From positions 1-38,955 of the forward strand of contig CAMBIK010000009.1 of assembly GCA_945867435.1 (NCBI GenBank): a DNA stretch of 38,955 nt, written 5' to 3'. Of the stretch, positions 25,542 through 32,842 are shown piece after piece (position 1 is the stretch's first letter; the number at the start of each line of letters is the position of its first letter). The position numbers were made by a program, and so were the translations under genes. Below the pieces are notes generated by a model that worked only from the letters and a program-made list of their open reading frames with translations, was not told the DNA's origin and searched no databases. This DNA is from Klebsiella pneumoniae. Its GTDB lineage: Bacteria; Myxococcota_A; UBA796; SXON01.

Positions 25542-26299
25542 AGCTCTGCTCCTGCGTGCTGCTTCTGCCCCATCACCGGCCCCTCAGGGTCGGTGATGAG
25601 CTCGACACCATAGCGGAATTTTGAGAAGGCTCGGCGCTCGAGATCGAACTTTCGCACCATGTCTCCCACCCAACCTGGGTAGGAGCCTGTGTATTTCAAT
25701 TCGAGGACCTCGACCCCCGCTGCGTCGGGCACCGTGTGCCAGGTGGCGGGTTCGGTCAGACCCAGCGTGGGCGGCGCCGCGCGGATGTTGGTGTCGAACG
25801 TGACGCGCACCAGGTCCCGGACGGTGTTGGTGTACGCGTGGCGCCGGTAGGTGACCCAGACGCGCGGGAAAGCGTGGCGCCGGTCCATCAAGCCGCGGAA
25901 GTTCTCAAGGGCGCTGGTCGCTTTGGCCTTGAGCGGGACCTCATTGTTCAAGATGCGCACGGCGTCTGCCTTCGCGACCTCGGCGCGGGTCTTCCACATG
26001 TACTCTTCAGCGCGGTGCTTGGCTTCCATAAAAACCTTTGCATTCGCCGACCATTCGTAACACCTGGCGCGCAGTTTGTAGCGTTGCTGCAGGCCAGCGC
26101 GGGTCTCTTTGTAGATGCCCCAATCTGCACTGTCGAGGTACAGAGAATGCACGTTATAGGCTGCACTTCCGCCCTCGCCGTGCTCGTCTGCCTCCAAGAA
26201 CCCCGAGCGACGGATCCACGCACGCAAGGCTTCAGCGTGGTCTTCGCGTAGGCGATACTTGATCTCGAAGCGGTATTTTCGGGCTGGCACGTTGGGCAT
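25538..26299 (-). CDS. VTC-type polyphosphate polymerase
   Basis: 253 residues from ATG 26299, which gives the conserved N-terminus ARKYRFEIKYRL; earlier in-frame starts add unconserved sequence. It is a CYTH/TTM-type tunnel enzyme like yeast Vtc4: Glu12/Lys14, RYKLRARCYE with Lys75, Arg77 and Arg79, FMEAKHR with Glu92, Lys94 and Arg96, Arg146, Arg165, LELKY with Glu200 and Lys202, and FSKFRYG with Lys227. These positions line the catalytic tunnel and metal site in Vtc4, so activity is likely: transfer of the ATP gamma-phosphate to a growing polyphosphate chain. No membrane helix is present; the overlapping DUF4956 gene may supply the membrane partner. A Pho-box-like repeat abuts the start codon and no clear Shine-Dalgarno is seen, so the mRNA may be leaderless. 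Confidence 0.9.
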   Translation of the reverse strand: MPNVPARKYRFEIKYRLREDHAEALRAWIRRSGFLEADEHGEGGSAAYNVHSLYLDSADWGIYKETRAGLQQRYKLRARCYEWSANAKVFMEAKHRAEEYMWKTRAEVAKADAVRILNNEVPLKAKATSALENFRGLMDRRHAFPRVWVTYRRHAYTNTVRDLVRVTFDTNIRAAPPTLGLTEPATWHTVPDAAGVEVLELKYTGSYPGWVGDMVRKFDLERRAFSKFRYGVELITDPEGPVMGQKQHAGAEL

Positions 26300-26300
26300 G

Positions 26301-26318
26301 TGTAACACAACTGTAACA
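26301..26318. promoter_or_regulatory. Pho-box-like tandem repeat (11-bp period)
   Basis: TGTAACA occurs at 26301-26307 and 26312-26318, two 7-bp direct repeats 11 bases apart. This is the geometry of a PhoB box (CTGTCAT, 4 bases, CTGTCAT); the plus-strand sequence from 26300 agrees with the E. coli consensus at 13 of 18 positions by eye. It lies between the divergent VTC polymerase (start 26299) and a beta-barrel gene (start 26416). Since TGTAACA reads TGTTACA on the other strand, the site could work in either direction. Confidence 0.5.
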
Positions 26319-26415
26319 ATCCACAGAATAGGCCGCCCGGTGCCGGATGCGCAAGTCGCCGCACCGATTCCGGGCTTGGCTTTGCGGGTTTCTGACGTTG
26401 CGTGCAGGGATGCCG

Positions 26416-27258
26416 ATGGCGGCATACTTGGGGAAGATGCTCTTCCTCACCCTCATTCACGTTGCGTTGGCGGGCAGCTGGGCGATGGAACACCAGGTGC
26501 CGGTGACTCTGTTCCCGCTCGGCACTCGCTACCTGGGCACGGCAGAGTACCGCACTCCCTTCCCCTGGCAGAAGGAGGGAAACGACCTGTTTGAGGATGT
26601 CTATTTTGCGGCCGGGCCAGAGCTTGAGATTTCCCCCGCCTACGCTCGAGCGGGGGCGAGGCTCCATGTGGTGCCCATCGCCGTGCTGGACATCACCGCC
26701 GACTTCGTGGGCACAGGGTATTTTGAAACATTCACCGGCGTGACCGACTTTGATTCGCCGACCGACGATCACTCGGAGGCGGCCTTCGAGACCGACGCGC
26801 TGCTGGCGCGCCGCCACGCCGGTCTCGGCTATCGCCTGGGCGTGACTCCCACGCTCCAGGCGAAGGTGTCGCACCTGATTCTTGCGTTTCCCCAGGAGTT
26901 CGCGCACTTTGTCTTGACGCCCCCGGCCGAGTCCACGGGCGACTACTGGTACGAAGCTCAGTACGATACGCTTATCAAGTGGGAAGACACCGTGATGGTG
27001 AACACCGGGCTCGCATTATGGGCTTTCGACGAGGCGGATGACGAGGACAAGCGATTCTTCTGGCTCGGTGCCCGGGTGGACCACCAACTCGCATTCGGGA
27101 CCAGCGAACGATCCATCAAGGTAGGTCCGATGGCGGTCTTTCGGGCGGGTCAGTCCCGCTTGGTGCCGACGGTCGCCCTGTTCGTCCAGGCGTATGTGGA
27201 GAGCCCGATCCATCCGATCGTGCCCCCGTATATGGTCTCCGCGTTCGTCTGGAATTGA
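26416..27258 (+). CDS. Outer-membrane beta-barrel-like protein, unknown
   Basis: 280 residues from ATG 26416, chosen because AGGGA lies 5 bases upstream and because it gives a good signal peptide (MAAYLGKMLFLTLIHVALA, cleavage near GSWA). The mature protein has alternating strands rich in Tyr, Phe and Trp (YFAAGPELEISPAYARAG, RLHVVPIAVLDITADF, WLGARVDHQLAF) and ends in FVWN, like an outer-membrane barrel. I cannot assign a family. It diverges from the VTC operon across the Pho-box-like repeat and its stop is followed at once by a lipoprotein gene. A porin or export channel role is speculation. Confidence 0.6.
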   Translation: MAAYLGKMLFLTLIHVALAGSWAMEHQVPVTLFPLGTRYLGTAEYRTPFPWQKEGNDLFEDVYFAAGPELEISPAYARAGARLHVVPIAVLDITADFVGTGYFETFTGVTDFDSPTDDHSEAAFETDALLARRHAGLGYRLGVTPTLQAKVSHLILAFPQEFAHFVLTPPAESTGDYWYEAQYDTLIKWEDTVMVNTGLALWAFDEADDEDKRFFWLGARVDHQLAFGTSERSIKVGPMAVFRAGQSRLVPTVALFVQAYVESPIHPIVPPYMVSAFVWN

Positions 27259-27260
27259 CG

Positions 27261-27818
27261 ATGCTCGTTCTGCTCGCCTCCTGCGGATTCGTGACGATTC
27301 ACGATGGGGACTCGACGAATGACATTTTCGAGGATTCCGGGGATGGAGCCGATGAGGGGGCGGCTTGGTGCGACGAGGTCCACGACACCGGGGTTCCGGT
27401 GGGTCCCGATTGTTTTTCGGGAACGCTCGCCTGCGGAGACACCCTGGAAGCGACCACCTCGGGCGGGGAATCGCTCTTCGCCAGCGAGGACTACACCTCG
27501 AACTTTTGCTTTCCCAATCTGGATCAGTCGAGCTACGCGGGTTCGGAGCGCGCCTACCTCGTCGCCCTTGACTCTGGCGTAGAGGCGGTCCTCTCCGTGA
27601 GCGCGGCCTGTGCGGCGTTGGGCGTCGCCGTGATGCGTTGGACGGATGCGAACACCTGTCCGGTGGACACCGCGGTGCCGTCCTGCGAAGGGGACGAGGG
27701 ACCTGGCGACTTCTCCATCGCGTTCGGCGGGTTTGACAGCTCGAATCAATGGGTCGTCGTGGTGGACACGCGAGATGAGGAATCGGCGGCGTTTCGCCTC
27801 GCGCTCACCTGCGGATAG
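27261..27818 (+). CDS. Small secreted lipoprotein, unknown
   Basis: 185 residues from ATG 27261, with GGAA 6 bases upstream; an in-frame TTG at 27255 overlapping the previous stop as TTGA is the alternative. MLVLLASC is a very short lipoprotein signal with lipobox LLASC. The acidic N-terminal stretch (residues 15-35) is followed by a Cys-containing beta-rich domain (CFSGTLACGDTLEATT, YTSNFCFPNLD, RAYLVALDSG, WVVVVDTR) with a PPC-like flavour. It directly follows the barrel gene and probably shares its transcript. Location at the outer membrane is expected; function is unknown. Confidence 0.6.
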   Translation: MLVLLASCGFVTIHDGDSTNDIFEDSGDGADEGAAWCDEVHDTGVPVGPDCFSGTLACGDTLEATTSGGESLFASEDYTSNFCFPNLDQSSYAGSERAYLVALDSGVEAVLSVSAACAALGVAVMRWTDANTCPVDTAVPSCEGDEGPGDFSIAFGGFDSSNQWVVVVDTRDEESAAFRLALTCG

Positions 27819-27843
27819 CAGTGGATGGGTTAGCTCCGCGACT

Positions 27844-28302
27844 ATGAACGGTTCTGGTGCTCGGCTCGATCGTCCCTCCGCGGTGATTCTGCGCTTGCTT
27901 CCTCATGTCAAGCCGCCTCCTGCTCGGGTGCTGATCGTGGGAGCCGGCAAGGGGCACGAGGCACTGGCGCTCGACGCTCGAGGCTACGATGTGAGCGTTG
28001 TGGATCACGACGCGAAGGGGCCGGTGGGCAGCGTACCCGTGGTGGCCGCCCGTTTCGAGGATACCGACTTCGGCGCCCGCTTCGACCTGATCTGCGAACA
28101 CGGCACCTTCTGCGAGGAAAATCGTGTCGGGTATGTGGCTGCTGCTTCGCGCGCCCTGCGACCGGGGGGCCAGCTCTTCGGCGCGTTCAGGGTGGATGCC
28201 AGCGCGCTGATGCACGCTTTCGCATCGGCGTTCGACGTGGTTCGCTGCAGCCCGGCCGGCTCCGGCGGGGGCGAGATCGAAGTCGTTCTGCGCCGTCGTT
28301 AG
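27844..28302 (+). CDS. SAM-dependent methyltransferase
   Basis: 152 residues, small for the class. The SAM-binding motif I is RVLIVGAGKGHEALALDARG (residues 28-47), followed by the acidic ribose contact VSVVDHD and, later, DLICEHGTFCEE in the position of motif IV, and SRALRPGGQLFGAF as motif V/VI. The CEHGTFC segment recalls thiopurine-methyltransferase-like proteins. The substrate is unknown. ATG 27844 starts the gene, 25 bases after the lipoprotein; the ABC ATPase gene begins 3 bases after its stop. Confidence 0.7.
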   Translation: MNGSGARLDRPSAVILRLLPHVKPPPARVLIVGAGKGHEALALDARGYDVSVVDHDAKGPVGSVPVVAARFEDTDFGARFDLICEHGTFCEENRVGYVAAASRALRPGGQLFGAFRVDASALMHAFASAFDVVRCSPAGSGGGEIEVVLRRR

Positions 28303-28305
28303 CGC

Positions 28306-29271
<966 letters not shown>

Positions 29272-29275
29272 AAGC

Positions 29276-29602
29276 CTACTCGAACACCGACTTCACGAAG
29301 GCGTCGAGCCGGGGCTTGTTCAGCGAACCCACGGCCCGGTTGACCATCTTGCCGCCTTTGAACAGCAGGAGCGTGGGAATGGACTGCACGCCGAACTCGT
29401 TGGGTGTGTTGGAGTTCTGGTCGATGTCCATCTTGTAGACGGCGAGGGTGGAACCCAGCTCCCCCTGGACCTGGTCGAGGAGCGGCGCGATGGCTTTGCA
29501 CGGGCCGCACCACGACGCCGTGAAGTCCAGGAGCACGGGCACGGTGCTTTCGAGGACTTTCGATTTGAACTCGGCATCTGAGATGAAGGGGACGCTTGCC
29601 AT
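29276..29602 (-). CDS. trxA: Thioredoxin
   Basis: 108 residues, the usual size of a free cytoplasmic thioredoxin. The active site WCGPC lies at 31-35 after VPVLLDFTAS, with the cis-Pro loop SIPTLLLFKGGK later. It reduces disulfides in proteins such as ribonucleotide reductase, using electrons from thioredoxin reductase. GGAG lies 5 bases before the ATG. It converges on the ABC ATPase with 4 bases between stops and diverges from the receiver/J-domain gene. Confidence 0.95.
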   Translation of the reverse strand: MASVPFISDAEFKSKVLESTVPVLLDFTASWCGPCKAIAPLLDQVQGELGSTLAVYKMDIDQNSNTPNEFGVQSIPTLLLFKGGKMVNRAVGSLNKPRLDAFVKSVFE

Positions 29603-29713
29603 TTTGGCTCCGAAGTTCCCTCAAGCTAACCATCTCTTGATGGGGTGACGAGTGCAAGCGGCACCGGGACTGGTGCGATCGGGTAGGATGTCGGTCCCCG
29701 TCGAACGTGGGGT

Positions 29714-29718
29714 GGAGG
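29714..29718 (+). promoter_or_regulatory. RBS supporting a CTG start
   Basis: GGAGG lies 4 bases before CTG 29723. The first ATG in frame is 45 bases further on, inside the receiver fold, and has no Shine-Dalgarno, so the RBS decides the start. Confidence 0.55.
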
Positions 29719-29722
29719 CCGG

Positions 29723-31627
29723 CTGGCACGCATCCTGGTTGTAGAACCCGAACCCCTCCGCCGAGCGATGCTCGGTGATTTGCTGGTGGGGCTGGGCCAC
29801 ACTTGCGTCGTTGCCGAAACGGCGGCGGCCGCGCTGGAACAAGTACAGGTTGACCCCGTGAATCTTGTGCTCGCCACTTCGGCGGCGCTGGTCGCCGGGG
29901 GTGCCGTATGGGTCGAGGCGGTGTCGAAGCTCGATGCGCCCCCGCGGGTGGTGCTGCTCGTCGAGGACTCGGAAGACCCCGCTGCAGCCGCGCGGCGCGC
30001 GAAGGCTCTCGGAGTCCACGGAACGCTCACCCAGCCGATCGAAGCACGGCGGCTGGCCGAGGTCCTTGGGGCCCCCGCGGCTGCCGCCTCCGCACCACGA
30101 GCACCCGCCGATTGGAGCGGACTCGCCTTCCTGGAGACCGTTCGGGGGACCGCGGACCGCTTTCCGCCCGTGCGCGTGATTTTCCTCGCCCATTGCGTCG
30201 CGGCGACCGGAGCGCTGGTCGTGGAGCGGCCCGCGGGGCTGGCTCATGTGGTCCTGCGAAGCGGACGAGTGATGCACGTTGAGGGTGTCCCGGCGCTGCT
30301 TCGTGGGCTCGACCGACATCTTCCCGACTCCCAGGTTCTCGGCTCGGATGTGGCGGCCGCCGTGGCTGCGGGTCATCCTGTCGAGAGGGTGCTGGAGTCC
30401 GCGGGGATCGCGCTTGGCGCATGGTTGGTGCGAACCGGGGGAGAACGAGGCGCGAACGTGCGTTTCGATGGGTCCACTCGCCCACCTTCCGCCGCTTTCC
30501 CCCTTCCGATGCCCATTCCGCGCTTGCTCGCCCACGGGATTCGATTGGGTCGAAGCGCCGCCGAAGTGCAGCACGACTGGGCGGCGATGGGGCAGCACGC
30601 GCCGCGCCTGCGCATCCCCGAAGACGCGCCGGAGAGTCGGTGGGATCTGGACGCCACGGCCCTGCGGGTGCTGCGGCTCATTGAGGGCGTGGTGCATGTG
30701 GACCATCTGCTTCGGTGTGGCGGCGGGGAAGACCCCGAGCGTCGCCTTGAGGTGCTGCGGGCGCTGGACCTGCTCTGCCTGCTCGGACTGGTGTCGATGG
30801 ATGGGGGACCGGTGGCGTCCGAAAGCACCCAGACCACGACGGCGGGGTCAGCGACATCCAGCGAGATGGATGAAGATCCCCGTGTTGTTCACTTGCGCAC
30901 GGCTCTGGCGGCCATGCTGGCTGCGCACCCGGTCGACGCCTTGGAGCTCGGTGACCGCAGGGTGATCACCGAGGACATGATTGGCCAAGCCTACCGAGAC
31001 ATCAGCCGGAAGTACCACCCCGACGCGCAGGGCTTTGTTCCGCCGAAGGTGCGGTCCGTGGCGGAATCGTGCTTCCATGCCTTGAGCGAGGCGTTTGATG
31101 CGATGCGCGCTCCGGGAGGACTCGCGGAGGCGAACCGCTTCCTGGCGGCGCGGACCGCAGGGTCAGGATTCGTGGGAGAGCGGGACCAAGTGGCCGCCCG
31201 CATCGCCTTTCGGCGTGCGGAAACATTGTTTCGCATTCGAGATTGGAATGGAGCGGATACGCTTTTTCAGGAGGCGTCGCGTCTCGATGGGGCCACCTGG
31301 CCCCACGCGTTCCAGGCGCTCCGCGCCGGGGCCTTGTCCCGCCGGCTAACTCCGGCGTCGGCGGTCCAGATGCTCGAAGCCCTGCCCGTGGCCGACATGA
31401 AGCAACGCGCCGAGATTTTGGTTGCCATCGGCAGCATCCACAAGTTGGGGGAGCGCAACGGCGAGGCGATGCGCGCATTTCGGGCGGCATCCCAGGCTGA
31501 TCCGGAAAATCGTGATGCGCAGCGGGAGCTGCGATTGCATTCGACGCGGGCCCCGGCCGCGCCTGCGGCGCCGACCTCAGGGCTGCTCTCCGGGATGTTC
31601 AATCGGCTGTCCAGCAAGAAGACGTAG
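29723..31627 (+). CDS. Pseudo-receiver / DUF4388 / J-domain / TPR protein
   Basis: 634 residues if begun at CTG 29723. This adds MARILVVEPEPLRRA, exactly the first strand of a receiver domain that the ATG at 29768 would cut off. Residues 1-120 form the receiver fold, but the phosphorylated Asp is missing (VNLVLATSAAL), the acidic pocket is altered to EPEP, and the Lys position reads TQP; it should not be phosphorylated. Residues about 130-380 resemble DUF4388. A J-domain follows (about 435-485) with the HPD tripeptide in YRDISRKYHPDAQG, for binding DnaK-type chaperones. TPR-like helices occupy 500-600. It probably links a signalling platform to Hsp70 in the cytoplasm. Related to the protein at 7184-8470. 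Confidence 0.75.
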   Translation: MARILVVEPEPLRRAMLGDLLVGLGHTCVVAETAAAALEQVQVDPVNLVLATSAALVAGGAVWVEAVSKLDAPPRVVLLVEDSEDPAAAARRAKALGVHGTLTQPIEARRLAEVLGAPAAAASAPRAPADWSGLAFLETVRGTADRFPPVRVIFLAHCVAATGALVVERPAGLAHVVLRSGRVMHVEGVPALLRGLDRHLPDSQVLGSDVAAAVAAGHPVERVLESAGIALGAWLVRTGGERGANVRFDGSTRPPSAAFPLPMPIPRLLAHGIRLGRSAAEVQHDWAAMGQHAPRLRIPEDAPESRWDLDATALRVLRLIEGVVHVDHLLRCGGGEDPERRLEVLRALDLLCLLGLVSMDGGPVASESTQTTTAGSATSSEMDEDPRVVHLRTALAAMLAAHPVDALELGDRRVITEDMIGQAYRDISRKYHPDAQGFVPPKVRSVAESCFHALSEAFDAMRAPGGLAEANRFLAARTAGSGFVGERDQVAARIAFRRAETLFRIRDWNGADTLFQEASRLDGATWPHAFQALRAGALSRRLTPASAVQMLEALPVADMKQRAEILVAIGSIHKLGERNGEAMRAFRAASQADPENRDAQRELRLHSTRAPAAPAAPTSGLLSGMFNRLSSKKT

Positions 31628-31652
31628 GGGCGGCCCCCGGGCCCCGCCGGGT

Positions 31653-32798
31653 TCAGCCTGCCCGCGCCTTGCAGAGGTCCCGCGTGAGGTTCTTTTGGTG
31701 GGATTCCAGGGTTCCGCCCCCGATCTCGATCAGCTTGGCATCGCGAAGCAGACGTTCGACCGGGAACTCCGTGCAATACCCGTTCCCGCCGAGCACCTGC
31801 ATGGTGCGGTCGGCGACATTCTTCCCAACGGGGGCCGCGAACAGCTTGGCCGCATCCGACCCGAGACGGTTGCGCTGGTCTGGACCCACGGAGCGCGCGA
31901 CGGTGTAGATCAGGCAGCGAGCGGCCTCGGTCTCCGCGTAGGACTCCCCGATAAACCTTTGGATCTGCCCGTACTCGGCGATGGGCTTTCCGAAGGCCAT
32001 GCGCTGGCTGGCGTAGTCGATCATGATGTCGAGGCAGCGGTCCGCGATCCCGAGCGACATCGCCGCGAGGGTGAGTCGCTCGATTTCCAAGTTGCGCATC
32101 ATGTGCGTTAGGCCCGCGCCTTCCTCGCCAAGTCGGTTTTCCACCGGAACTTCGCAGTTCTCGAAGATCAACTCCGACATTGTCGAGGCCCGCATGCCCA
32201 TCTTGTGCATGGGGCGGCCGGTGCGGAAGCCGGGGCAGGAGCGGTCGACGATGAAGGAGGAAAGCCGGCCATCTACTTTTGCATAGACCAGGAAGCAATA
32301 CCCATCTGGCCCGTTCGTGATGTAGGTCTTCGTGCCGTTGAGCAGGTAGTGGTCACCGCGCCGCACGGCCGTCGTGGTCATGCCCAGCACGTCTGTGCCG
32401 TAGCCGGGTTCGGTCATGCCCATGCCCGCGATCCATTCGCCGGAGAGCACGCGGTCCAGGTAGCGCCCGCGCTGTTCGGCGTTGGCCGAATGGTAGATGT
32501 TGTTCACGAACAACATGGAGTGGGCGAGGTACGCGAGGCAAAAGCCGGGGTCCACCTTGGCGAGCTCGTGATGGACGATCACGGCCGCGGTCGTGTCCAT
32601 GCCTGCGCCGCCTTCCGCTGCGCCCACGGTGATGCCGAGCAGGCCCAACTCTCCCAAAAGGAGAAAAAGCGGGACGTTCAGCTCTTGCTGCTGGTCGAAG
32701 CGCGCTGCCTGCGGAGCGACCTCGCGGTCCGCAAACTCGCGGACCATGGCGCGCAGCATCTGGTGTTCGGGGGTGGGGTCGAACGGAGACGGGTTCAT
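31653..32798 (-). CDS. Acyl-CoA dehydrogenase, isovaleryl-CoA-like
   Basis: 381 residues with the acyl-CoA dehydrogenase fold: GMGMTEPGYGTDV (FAD/substrate site, about 125-137), LNGTKTYITNGP, RMAFGKPIAEYGQIQ, and QVLGGNGYCTEFPVERLLRDAK. FAD-dependent oxidation of an acyl-CoA to the 2-enoyl-CoA, passing electrons to ETF. The catalytic base seems to be Glu240 in NLEIERL, matching the Glu of isovaleryl-CoA dehydrogenase (GLDLERL). At the position where medium-chain enzymes have Glu in YEGT, this protein has Gly361 (IGGGT), as isovaleryl and long-chain types do. A role in leucine breakdown or branched-chain fatty-acid metabolism is likely. It diverges from polA. Confidence 0.9.
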   Translation of the reverse strand: MNPSPFDPTPEHQMLRAMVREFADREVAPQAARFDQQQELNVPLFLLLGELGLLGITVGAAEGGAGMDTTAAVIVHHELAKVDPGFCLAYLAHSMLFVNNIYHSANAEQRGRYLDRVLSGEWIAGMGMTEPGYGTDVLGMTTTAVRRGDHYLLNGTKTYITNGPDGYCFLVYAKVDGRLSSFIVDRSCPGFRTGRPMHKMGMRASTMSELIFENCEVPVENRLGEEGAGLTHMMRNLEIERLTLAAMSLGIADRCLDIMIDYASQRMAFGKPIAEYGQIQRFIGESYAETEAARCLIYTVARSVGPDQRNRLGSDAAKLFAAPVGKNVADRTMQVLGGNGYCTEFPVERLLRDAKLIEIGGGTLESHQKNLTRDLCKARAG

Positions 32799-32842
32799 GG
32801 GGTCGGTCCCTAACCGAAAGGCGTCCGGGATAGGGAGCGTGA

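Noticed and set aside
29621..29643. TCAAG/CTTGA and CCATC/GATGG inverted repeats between trxA and the receiver gene
   Set aside because: Short, mutually exclusive pairings without a link to a promoter element; kept only as a note.
31627..31653. GC-rich hairpin between the J-domain gene and the acyl-CoA dehydrogenase
   Set aside because: Several alternative GGGGC/GCCCC pairings are possible and no T-run follows; not distinct from background GC content.
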